A stretch of DNA of 64,000 bases from Deltaproteobacteria bacterium (GTDB lineage Bacteria; Desulfobacterota; Syntrophorhabdia; Syntrophorhabdales; Syntrophorhabdaceae): the NCBI GenBank assembly GCA_022711595.1, contig JAKLET010000012.1, positions 1-64,000 on the forward strand, given 5' to 3'. Numbering within the stretch: position 1 is the first letter of the stretch; every line of letters begins with the position of its first letter. This document shows, in pieces, positions 35,508 through 43,001 of the stretch. The notes beneath the pieces are model-generated. The model was not told the origin of the DNA, did no database searches, and worked only from the letters and a program-made list of their open reading frames with translations. The position numbers and the translations under genes are program-made.

Positions 35508-35747
35508 ATGCTGGTGGGAAAACTCGCAACCGGTATTCGTGAACGGCTTGTTGTAGAAGTACTGGATAAGTTCAAGGGTACGAGGTCTATCGATTGCAGG
35601 ATCTACAAGGTTGTCACTGATGGTGAGCTCATGGCCACAACAGAGGGCGTTACCATCAGCCCCGATCAGGTCGGGAGCCTTGTAGAGCTTTTGAGAGAGG
35701 CCATGAAGAAAGCAAAAGAAAAAGAAACAAACGGCGATAACCAGTAA
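35508..35747 (+). CDS. PC4/YdbC-like transcriptional coactivator-type ssDNA-binding protein
   Basis: 79 residues. The strand-rich core SIDCRIYKVVTDGELMATTEGVTISPDQV divides into the PC4 pattern of four strands, with the TxxGVTI strand followed by a helix (LVELLREAMKKAK). PC4-like proteins bind single-stranded DNA or RNA as dimers. It begins 22 bases after the helicase stop with its own AGGGGGA ribosome site, so both probably form a nucleic-acid operon. Confidence 0.72.
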   Translation: MLVGKLATGIRERLVVEVLDKFKGTRSIDCRIYKVVTDGELMATTEGVTISPDQVGSLVELLREAMKKAKEKETNGDNQ

Positions 35748-35892
35748 TCCGGGCGCTCATTTCGGCCATTTTACCACGATCGGTGTTCTGCAATGTTACA
35801 CTTGACGGATGGTGCATCTTTTTCTATCATTCAGTAGTACCCGTGTGAAAGCCTTGTCTTAAGTGTCTTTAGCATGGGTTACGGGATGCACC

Positions 35893-38044
35893 ATGAGATA
35901 CAAATACTGGCTTATCCTTTTTGTCCTTGTCCTCGCCGTGTGCGCAGCGCTTTTCACGCTCTTCTACAATGAAGTAAAAAAAGATGCCATCAAGAACCTC
36001 AACAACCATCAGCTTGTTATTGCCGAGCAGACAAAAAAAAGGCATCGAGGGGTTCTTCCGCTTCCATACGGACATGCTTGTCAAGAACGCGTCATACAAA
36101 CATATCATCAACCTCGACAGTGAAGGTAAAAGAAATATGGAGGTCGTCTACAACGCCTTTTCAGATAATGTCGCAGGCGTGACCCGTGTGGATGAGAAAG
36201 GGCGCATCGAATATACCTTTCCCTATGACGCGAAAAGCATCGGCCGCGACATCTCCTTCCAGTCACACATCAGGGAGATCATGAAAACCCGCAGACCTGT
36301 CATGAGCGATGTCTTTACCGCGGTGCAGGGGTTCAGGGCCGTTGCGCTGCACGTTCCCGTTTTTGAAGGGACAACGTTCAGGGGGACTATCGGTTTCCTT
36401 ATACGTTTTGAGAATATCGCGAGAGAGTATCTCGAGAACGTACGGATCGGCAATGACGGGTATGCGTGGCTCATCAGCAAAGAGGGGATTGAGCTATACT
36501 GCCCCGTTCCCGGGCACATCGGCCATTCGGTATTCGAGAATTGCAAAGACTTCCCTTCCATCATCGCCATGGCGCGAGAGATGACCCTGGGTAAAAAGGG
36601 CATCACGGTCTACGAGTACGATATGGTCAGGGACAGAAAGACGAAGACAAAGGTGAAGCACGCTGTGTATCTTCCCATAAATGTGGTCAACACATACTGG
36701 TCCATTGTCATTGCAACGCCGGACACTGAAGTGCTGGGGGCAGTGAGCAAATTCAGGACGAAACTTGCGGTAATCTTCGGCCTTCTCCTTCTCTTCGGTA
36801 TCCCTTCTTCTTATTTCGGAGCAAGGGCCTGGAAGATCCTGGCGGAAGAAACGAAACGCAAAGAGACTGAAAGGGCGCTCAAGGAAAGCGAGGAGCGCTA
36901 CAGGACGCTTTTTGATTCATCCGTTGACTCCATTATCATCATTTCGCAAGAGCTTACCCCGATCGATCTGAACCCTGCGGCATTGAAGCTGTTCGGTTTT
37001 TCAAGTAAAGACGAGTTCATGAAGCGTACCGTGGTGAGCGGTTCACCTGAATATCAACCGGATGGTGTCCCGTCTTCTGTCAAGGCAAAAGAGATGATCA
37101 ATATTGCCCTCGAGAAAGGGTCGCACGTCTTCGAGTGGACCCATAAAAAAGTGGACGGGACAGAGTTTCCCGCGGTTGTCCTCCTTTCCAGAATGATCGT
37201 TGACGGCCGCGTTGCCATCCAGTCGTCAGTTCGGGATATCAGTGATCAGAAGCGTGCGGAGGAGCGGCGCCTGGAGATGGAAAAGAGGGTCCTCCATTCG
37301 CAAAAGATGGAAAGCCTCGGCGTCCTTGCCGGCGGTCTTGCCCATGTTCTCAACAATATACTCACTGTGATCCAGACAAACCTTGAGATCGCCGTGATGG
37401 AGATAAAACAGCCGTCACAGGGCTGTACCCCTTATATCAAGGGCGCAATCGACGCAACTCGCAACGCGGCCGAGCTCACGGACCAGATCCTCGCATATGC
37501 CGGGAAATCGGTGGTCCCCATGGTCCGGACGATCGATCTGAACGCGATGGTGGAAACGGGCCTGATGTTGTGCAAAGCGTCGATACCTCAAAAAATCTCC
37601 CTCGATTTTCGCAGGGATGCGCACCTGCCCCAAGTAACCGCCGATGCGGGCCAGGTCCAGCAGGCCATTGTAAATCTCGTTACGAACGCTGCAGAGGCGA
37701 TCGGGCAGACGGAAGGATCGATAACTGTCAGCACCGGCATTGAGGACTATGACGCATTGCGCCTGGAAGAAAGCAGGATCAATGAAAGGCCGGATCCCGG
37801 GCGTTTCATATTTTTTGAAGTTGCCGATACAGGGTGCGGGATGGACGCATCGGGCCAGCAGCTCATGTTCGATCCTTTCTATACGACGAAGTTCACCGGC
37901 AGGGGGCTTGGCGTACCGGCTGTTCTGGGCATCATCAGGCGCCACAGGGGGGCGATATTCGTCCGGAGCGCCCCGGGGCTGGGAACGACTGTCAGGGTCC
38001 TGCTTCCCGTTGTCGAACACGGTCAGGATATGGCGGGAATTTGA
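35893..38044 (+). CDS. Cache-PAS sensor histidine kinase, frameshifted at a run of eight A
   Basis: The N-terminus (membrane helix YWLILFVLVLAVCAALF, start ATG 35893) lies in one frame and the rest in the +1 frame; the switch falls at A8, 36033-36040. With seven As one continuous protein of ~716 residues results. Order: helix, extracytoplasmic cache domain, second helix (~residue 290), PAS (SEERYRTLFDSSVDSIIII), HisKA, HATPase (N box VTNAAEAI, G1 DTGCGMD, G2 GRGLGVPAVLG). The phospho-acceptor histidine is present in GGLAHVLNNIL, but the next residue, normally an acidic D or E, is valine. It may be decaying, phase-variable, rescued by slippage, or a sequencing error. No response regulator adjoins. 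Confidence 0.8.
36033..36040 (+). other. A8 homopolymer at the frameshift site
   Basis: Eight consecutive As; loss of one base restores the full kinase frame. Such tracts are prone to replication slippage, transcriptional slippage and base-calling error. Confidence 0.8.
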
Positions 38045-38119
38045 TGCCGGGGAGGCCCCTTCGCCGTCATCGGAAGACGGGAAGGGTTATGCACAGAAAA
38101 TAAAACGTGCCCGGGTTTA

Positions 38120-38449
38120 TCAGGGGCCTTTGATCTCCAGCCATTCCGTAAGGTTCTTATTGATGGCAAGAAAGCCGATCTGGACGTCCCTTGTGTCCGC
38201 TTCCTCAATGGCGTTGGAGAGCACGATAAAAGCCCTGTTGTCGTTGATGACATCACTGACACGTGAAAGGTTGTCCGGAACAAAGATGTCACCGATATAT
38301 TTTTTTCCTCCAGCCTTAAGGCGTACCTTGATGAGCTTGCCTTTTCTGTCCTTTGAGTCGCTGGGGACCTCGCTGCGGCAGTAGCGGCAGATCACCGCAA
38401 CGGCCTTGATCTCTTCCCCGCAATACCGGCACTGCTTCATGTCTTCCAT
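38120..38449 (-). CDS. Zinc-ribbon protein with DUF6812-like domain
   Basis: 109 residues. Residues 4-28 form a zinc ribbon (CRYCGEEIKAVAVICRYC). Residues ~45-105 form a beta-rich domain IGDIFVPDNLSRVSDVINDNRAFIVLSNA, matching a pattern seen in DUF6812 proteins, where it often stands alone. Function unknown. GGAGGGACGAGA precedes the ATG. It converges on the sensor kinase. Confidence 0.7.
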   Translation of the reverse strand: MEDMKQCRYCGEEIKAVAVICRYCRSEVPSDSKDRKGKLIKVRLKAGGKKYIGDIFVPDNLSRVSDVINDNRAFIVLSNAIEEADTRDVQIGFLAINKNLTEWLEIKGP

Positions 38450-38601
38450 TCTCGTCCCTCCTCATATTCTTCGCCGCCGTACGGTTTTTCCCGCCACCGT
38501 ATTCAATCCTATTTTCCGGTAATTTCCGTCAATATGCAACCTCATTTTTCCGGCCTGTTCCAATGGATTGCAATGGGATGCCGCTGCCGTTGTTTTCAGG
38601 G

Positions 38602-39744
38602 TTACAAAGAAAGGGAGCGGATGCCGTGATCCGCCATGCCTTTTCGTAATTCGTTGAGAACATTTTTATACTGCATTTGTTTGTTGGTCAGGCGGGCGAA
38701 GGCGTTTACGACCCTGTTCCTTCGATAGAAGAACTGCGGTGAGAGGAAGAATATGTCGGCGCACCACTTCGCATAGGTGAAGTCTTTCACTATCCGCCTG
38801 TTTATCTCTTTTGTGAATTTTTTAGAAAGACCGCCGCGTTCTTCAAGTTCATCGGCAATGGTGTCGGCCGCAATGGCCCCGCTCAATACGGCATAGTATA
38901 TTCCCTCTCCGCTGAACGGGTCGGTAAGACATGCCGCGTCTCCGGCCAGACAGGCCCTGTGCGTGTTCAACAACCCCGGTCCCTTGCTGAAAGAAACGAA
39001 CCACCCCTTCCTGGATCCTTCCCTGGCGTCACGCAGAAATTCGAAGCGTTCCATGAATTGCCGGTAAATAAGCGCAAGGCCGGGTATACGCTCAAGCGTG
39101 GCGGCGATCCCGACGGAAAAATGGTCTTTTTTCGGGAAGACCCACCCGTATCCTTTTGGTATGAAACCGAACCCGAAAAAGGCCCTGTCTGCGTATTGTT
39201 CAAGGACACCGGCATCACGGGGATAAAGCTCGGCTTCGATACCGGCCCCGCCGGGCCCTCTGTACAATCCCATGTTTCTTGCAACAACGCTTTTAGCGCC
39301 GTCCGCCCCCACGACGACAAGGCCGGTTATGCTGTCGCCGCCCGCGGTGCGAACCGTTATGTGGTTCTCAGATTCTTCTACCGATATGACGTTTGTCCCT
39401 TCCATAAGGACCGCCCCGGCGGAAGTGGCCGCCTCAATAAGGCGCATATCAAAGTCCACGCGGGAAATCATCTGCACCTTCATGCTGTCGGGATAGAAAG
39501 TGCAATCTTCCTGCTCATCGCGGGAAAAAAATGTAACACCCCTCACGACCTGTTCAACTGCCATGAGATGATCAATGTCCAGGATTTTCGCTATGGCCGG
39601 TGTTGTGGCTCCGCCGCATGGCTTATACCGCGGGAGCGCCTCTTTCTCAATGAGAAGGGTCTTCAGACCATTGAGGGCCAGGCGGCGCGCGGCAGTTGCC
39701 CCGGCCGGTCCCGCCCCTACCACTATGCAGTCATATCGATCCAT
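38602..39744 (-). CDS. Geranylgeranyl-reductase-family FAD-dependent oxidoreductase
   Basis: 380 residues. FAD-binding GxGxxG in YDCIVVGAGPAGATAARRLA, the family-specific RYKPCGGATTP with its cysteine, and the second FAD motif GDAACLTDPFSGEGIYYAVLSG. Members reduce isoprenoid double bonds in quinone, chlorophyll or archaeal lipid synthesis; in anaerobic bacteria menaquinone side chains or polyprenols are plausible. No electron-donor gene adjoins. Monocistronic. Confidence 0.87.
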   Translation of the reverse strand: MDRYDCIVVGAGPAGATAARRLALNGLKTLLIEKEALPRYKPCGGATTPAIAKILDIDHLMAVEQVVRGVTFFSRDEQEDCTFYPDSMKVQMISRVDFDMRLIEAATSAGAVLMEGTNVISVEESENHITVRTAGGDSITGLVVVGADGAKSVVARNMGLYRGPGGAGIEAELYPRDAGVLEQYADRAFFGFGFIPKGYGWVFPKKDHFSVGIAATLERIPGLALIYRQFMERFEFLRDAREGSRKGWFVSFSKGPGLLNTHRACLAGDAACLTDPFSGEGIYYAVLSGAIAADTIADELEERGGLSKKFTKEINRRIVKDFTYAKWCADIFFLSPQFFYRRNRVVNAFARLTNKQMQYKNVLNELRKGMADHGIRSLSL

Positions 39745-39859
39745 TTAGAAGACAATGGTCAGATTCCAATAATCAATGGAATTCTGCGTGGTCCATTGCA
39801 CCGTCTTTGTTTGATCATTGCCTTTTGCCCGGTCATTGGGGTTTGGGTTGTTTTTCATT

Positions 39860-40342
39860 TTATTCACCATCTGTATCTTCTATCGTATAACCCTTTTTTG
39901 CCAGGCAGGTAAAAACTGATTCAGCATAACGCTGCCGCAGGGCATACATAGGATCGGAAACGGCGTTTTCATTATTTTTCATAGCCTTTCTTTGTTGTTT
40001 CTTCCTCGCCAGAAAGGCCCCGGCAGCGGCCCCTGTGGGTCCTCCGGTGGCCATCCCTCGGGCGGCGCTGCGTATGACCGGATTTCGTATTATCCTGTTA
40101 TGGTCAGAGGCATGAGACTTGACCGCGTCATCCTTGCCCGGGTCATACCCAGATTCCTTTATGGCCAGGTCGTGGCATTCACGCTCATCAGCGATCTGCT
40201 GCTGCCGGGATTGTCCCATATCGGGTTGTATGGTGACCGTCGCGGCTGCCTGCTCACCGATAGCGAAAAACCCCCATGCGGCGAAAGCAATGATGGATAC
40301 CCTTAAAAAAATTCCAGAACTGTTCTTCGGCTTTTTTGCCAT
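39860..40342 (-). CDS. Secreted glycine-zipper protein
   Basis: 160 residues: an N-terminal hydrophobic segment (VSIIAFAAWGFFAIGEQAAA), a charged middle with ERECHDLAIKESGYDP, and a glycine zipper GMATGGPTGAAAGAFLA, then a C-terminal helix with a single cysteine. Similar glycine-zipper proteins insert into or bind the outer membrane. The precise role is unknown. The gap to the reductase gene holds ATTGGAATT-type words. Confidence 0.6.
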   Translation of the reverse strand: MAKKPKNSSGIFLRVSIIAFAAWGFFAIGEQAAATVTIQPDMGQSRQQQIADERECHDLAIKESGYDPGKDDAVKSHASDHNRIIRNPVIRSAARGMATGGPTGAAAGAFLARKKQQRKAMKNNENAVSDPMYALRQRYAESVFTCLAKKGYTIEDTDGE

Positions 40343-40477
40343 AAATGTGTTATAAACAAATCGTATGAAACGATTATAAAGTACCGCCTGTTTTTTTTCA
40401 AGACCCCTTTCTTGCTAACATATACGACAGATAAAATAATAATCTGAGATATAAGACAGTATAAATCTGTCGCATAC

Positions 40478-40496
40478 GATAGGATACGGTACCCCT
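40478..40496 (+). promoter_or_regulatory. Upstream activator element, copy 1 (GATAGGATACGGTACCCCT)
   Basis: This 19-base word is identical to that at 41198-41216 and sits 41 bases upstream of the -24 GG of the sigma-54 promoter in both places. A partial palindrome TCGCATACGA directly precedes it. It is a plausible binding site for a sigma-54 activator. Confidence 0.7.
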
Positions 40497-40535
40497 GATA
40501 TTTATAACTCATGGATATACTTAGCTAAAATACTC

Positions 40536-40551
40536 TGGCATAGGTTTTGCT
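40536..40551 (+). promoter_or_regulatory. Sigma-54 promoter of small-protein gene 1
   Basis: TGGCATAGGTTTTGCT fits the -24/-12 consensus (TGGCAYR-N4-TTGCW) with GG and GC exactly ten bases apart. The start codon is about 123 bases downstream. Confidence 0.85.
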
Positions 40552-40673
40552 TTGAGTGTAGCAGGAGTACGCAGTCATGATATATGTTGTGGTTCTTTCG
40601 GCAGCAGTTAAATTTCCAGCACATGCGGAACGCTTGAACGGGTACGGTTTTCGTGCCTAAAGGGGAGGATATT

Positions 40674-40991
40674 ATGGCAAGAGAATGGTCACTGCAAACG
40701 GTAACTAACCTTAAATTCAGAGAGATGGAGAAGATGTTGATAGAGGTCTTCGGTTGTATACCTGTGGATTTCAAGAGGGTCATCAGGCTTGATATCCGCA
40801 AGGGAAGACCGATGGCCCTGCCCGAGGTAAATCTCGGCTCGATGGAAAAGACGATCATGGAGATCTTCGGGTGCATTTCTCCCGATAAGCATGTGATCGA
40901 GTTCGACGCGGGCAAAAACAAGAAGAAGACCATCGTGAAGATTGTCCATGATGAAGGCGAACACATTCATTATATGGCACATAGCGCCTGA
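40674..40991 (+). CDS. Sigma-54-controlled 105-residue protein with internal repeat, copy 1
   Basis: I do not recognise this family. Residues ~17-44 and ~55-82 are diverged copies of one unit: MEKMLIEVFGCIPVD then a strand RVIRLDI, and MEKTIMEIFGCISPD then HVIEFDA. Each unit has one cysteine in FGCI, so the protein could bind a metal or form a disulfide. No signal peptide or membrane helix; about 12 kDa, basic patches at the unit ends. AGGGGAGGAT precedes the ATG. A sigma-54 promoter lies upstream and a 12-bp hairpin terminator downstream, so it is a single-gene unit. It is about 85% identical to the next gene. Position before the reductase operon suggests a linked role, not proven. Confidence 0.8.
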   Translation: MAREWSLQTVTNLKFREMEKMLIEVFGCIPVDFKRVIRLDIRKGRPMALPEVNLGSMEKTIMEIFGCISPDKHVIEFDAGKNKKKTIVKIVHDEGEHIHYMAHSA

Positions 40992-41039
40992 TGCCGAATA
41001 ATCACCAGGTGCGATTTTTCGATAAATAACACATTCACG

Positions 41040-41077
41040 ACACGGCGGTGACTAAAGGAAACACATCACCGCTGTGT
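41040..41077 (+). terminator. Hairpin terminator after small-protein gene 1
   Basis: ACACGGCGGTGA (41040-41051) pairs with TCACCGCTGTGT (41066-41077) over 12 bp with one G-T pair, followed by CTTATTT. It separates the two duplicated units. Confidence 0.65.
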
Positions 41078-41197
41078 CTTATTTGCCGGTATAATCCAAT
41101 AAGTCGATCAAACAATAAGGCATGGTATTACATAACTGTCAATAGCAACAGATATTATCAATACTGCAATATATGTCAGCTTATAACTGTCACATGT

Positions 41198-41216
41198 GAT
41201 AGGATACGGTACCCCT
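41198..41216 (+). promoter_or_regulatory. Upstream activator element, copy 2
   Basis: Identical 19-base word to 40478-40496. Here it is preceded by the perfect palindrome TCACATGTGA (41190-41199). Spacing to the -24 element is the same 41 bases. Confidence 0.7.
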
Positions 41217-41255
41217 ACATCTTCTAACTTATTAATAATACAAAATAAATGTGTG

Positions 41256-41271
41256 TGGCATGCGCTTTGCT
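41256..41271 (+). promoter_or_regulatory. Sigma-54 promoter of small-protein gene 2
   Basis: TGGCATGCGCTTTGCT matches the -24/-12 consensus with exact GG-N10-GC spacing, about 73 bases before the start codon. Confidence 0.85.
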
Positions 41272-41343
41272 TTAACTAATTCCGGGCGCAGAGAGTGAAA
41301 CGGATTAGAAAAGGTTATTTAAGACCAGCTTCAGGAGGACAAC

Positions 41344-41661
41344 ATGGCACGAGAATGGTCGCTGCAAACGGTAACCAACCTTAAGTTCAGGAAATTGGAA
41401 AAAACGCTGATCGAGGTCTACGGTTGTATACCCGTGGATTACAAGAGGGTCATAAAGCTCGATGTGGGAAGAGGAAGACCGATGGCCCTGCCCGAGGTAA
41501 ATCTCGGCTCGATGGAAAAGACGATCATGGAGATCTTCGGGTGCATTTCTCCCGATAAGCATGTGATCGAGTTCGACGCGGGTAAAAAAAGGAAGAAGAC
41601 CATCGTGAGACTTGTCCACGAAGAAGGCGAACTTTTCCAGAGAAGCGTCCCCTGTGCGTGA
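41344..41661 (+). CDS. Sigma-54-controlled 105-residue protein with internal repeat, copy 2
   Basis: Paralogue of the preceding gene with the same internal duplication (MEKTLIEVYGCIPVD... and MEKTIMEIFGCISPD...). The stretch from GRPMALPEV to FDAG is identical in both proteins, and 110 bases of DNA are identical (40803-40912 = 41473-41582), showing recent duplication or gene conversion; the C-termini differ. Copy 2 has a third cysteine near the end (VPCA). AGGAGGACAAC precedes the ATG. It ends 160 bases before the benzoyl-CoA-reductase-type operon, with which it is co-directional. Unknown function. Confidence 0.8.
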   Translation: MAREWSLQTVTNLKFRKLEKTLIEVYGCIPVDYKRVIKLDVGRGRPMALPEVNLGSMEKTIMEIFGCISPDKHVIEFDAGKKRKKTIVRLVHEEGELFQRSVPCA

Positions 41662-41664
41662 TTG

Positions 41665-41680
41665 TGTGAAAAGCTTCACA
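41665..41680. promoter_or_regulatory. CRP/FNR-type palindrome upstream of the reductase operon
   Basis: TGTGA-N6-TCACA is an exact match to the half-site arrangement used by CRP-family regulators. Its centre is about 16 bases upstream of a TTGACA box, close to a class-II-like position. The cognate regulator is not in the window. Confidence 0.55.
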
Positions 41681-41687
41681 TAACTCA

Positions 41688-41716
41688 TTGACAAAGGCGG
41701 CCCCTTCGTTTAAAAT
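41688..41716 (+). promoter_or_regulatory. Sigma-70-type promoter candidate for the reductase operon
   Basis: TTGACA (41688-41693) and TAAAAT (41711-41716) with a 17-base spacer. The first start codon is 105 bases from the -10 box. Confidence 0.6.
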
Positions 41717-41718
41717 TG

Positions 41719-41744
41719 AGCGCCGAAGAGACCGGGCGCTTTTA
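41719..41744 (+). terminator. Hairpin with T-run in the leader of the reductase operon
   Basis: AGCGCC (41719-41724) pairs with GGCGCT (41735-41740), then TTTTA. It may terminate the small-protein transcript. If the promoter just upstream is real, the hairpin lies at the extreme 5' end of the operon mRNA. A second stem, CCCCGGT/ACCGGGG (41778-41804), lies closer to the start codon. Confidence 0.5.
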
Positions 41745-41820
41745 TGTAAGGCTGACCCGGTTACAAGTATACATTACCCCCGGTAATCCGAAACGGAACC
41801 GGGGCGGATAAGGAGCTAAG

Positions 41821-42981
41821 ATGACAGAAATGCGAGACGGTAATGGTTTGGCAACCGCCGAAAAGCTCTACACCCAGTACGGGTCAAGGGCCAGGGAATT
41901 GAAGGCAGCAGGTAAAAAGATTATTGGATACCTCTCCGCTCTTGGTCCCGTTGAGATAATGACGGCGGCAGGAGTGGTCCCGTTCAGGCTGAAAGGCAAT
42001 GTTTCTGAAGCGATCAGCAAGGGGGATGCATACATGGAAAGCATTGTATGTCCCTTTGTGCGTAATGTTTTTGACCTTGCGGTCAAGGGGAAATACGATT
42101 TTCTTGACGGCATGGTCCTGCCCCACCAGTGTGACTCGATCGACCGTACGAACGAGACCTGGAGCTACACTTTAAAGCTCCCTTACTGGCATTTTCTCAA
42201 CGTTCCTCACGTCACCGGCGATCCCTCGATCACGTTCATGAAAGAGATCCTGCGCATCTTTATCGGTACCCTTGAAAAGTTCACCGGCACAAAGATCACC
42301 GATGAGGCCATAGCGGCGGCGGTGAAGGCGCACAACGAGAACAGGAAGCTCATGAGGGACCTCTACGATCTGAGGAAGTCCAATCCTCCTGCAATATCCG
42401 GAACGGAAATGATGAAGGTCCTTGTTGCCGCGATGAGCCTCCCCGTGGAAGAGTCGAGCGCTCTCATCAAGGCGGTGACCAATGAGGTAAAGGCGAAGGG
42501 CGCCGCGGCGAATGGCAAGGGAAAACGCATCATGATCATCGGTGACCAGATCGACGACGTTGCCATTATCGACGCCATCGAATCCACCGGGGCCTGCCTG
42601 GTGATGGATGACCTTTCTCTTGGCGCCAAGATGTACTGGCAGGATGTCGATGCGACACCCGATCCGCTTCAGGGCATTGCCGAGCGCTATCTCAGAAAGC
42701 TGAAGATCCCCACGACCTTCGTAGGGTCAGCCGACACATACGCGGGTATCCTTGAAGAGCGTTTCGGGCACATGAAGAAATATGTGAACGAGTTCAAGGT
42801 GGACGGTGTCATTCTCTTCATCTACAAGTATTGCGACCCCTACGGATTTGAGGTACCGGCAATAAAGAGCTTCATCGAATCAGCGGGAACGCCTGTGCTC
42901 TACCTGGAGGATGAGTATTCCACTTCTTCCCTGGCGAGGGTGAAGACCAGGATCGAGGCATTCCTCGAAATGATCGCATAA
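41821..42981 (+). CDS. Benzoyl-CoA reductase-type (2-hydroxyacyl-CoA dehydratase family) iron-sulfur subunit, BcrC/BzdN-like
   Basis: 386 residues, the length of BcrC/BzdN. The three cluster-ligand cysteines of the family are visible: VCPFVRN, PHQCDSIDR and YKYCDPYGFE. The C-terminal Rossmann-like half includes RIMIIGDQIDD. Together with the next gene it should form the catalytic heterodimer holding 4Fe-4S clusters. Class I benzoyl-CoA reductases reduce the aromatic ring using low-potential electrons and ATP; dehydratases of the same family act on 2-hydroxyacyl-CoA. The presence of two different ATPase genes downstream favours a reductase. AAGGAG precedes the ATG. First of four co-directional genes. 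Confidence 0.82.
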   Translation: MTEMRDGNGLATAEKLYTQYGSRARELKAAGKKIIGYLSALGPVEIMTAAGVVPFRLKGNVSEAISKGDAYMESIVCPFVRNVFDLAVKGKYDFLDGMVLPHQCDSIDRTNETWSYTLKLPYWHFLNVPHVTGDPSITFMKEILRIFIGTLEKFTGTKITDEAIAAAVKAHNENRKLMRDLYDLRKSNPPAISGTEMMKVLVAAMSLPVEESSALIKAVTNEVKAKGAAANGKGKRIMIIGDQIDDVAIIDAIESTGACLVMDDLSLGAKMYWQDVDATPDPLQGIAERYLRKLKIPTTFVGSADTYAGILEERFGHMKKYVNEFKVDGVILFIYKYCDPYGFEVPAIKSFIESAGTPVLYLEDEYSTSSLARVKTRIEAFLEMIA

Positions 42982-43001
42982 CCGAGAGAGAGGAGAATCA
43001 C

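Noticed and set aside
35984-36123. Programmed ribosomal frameshift in the kinase
   Set aside because: The shift needed is +1 (one base fewer), whereas A-rich slippery sites normally give -1; transcriptional slippage or indel fits better.
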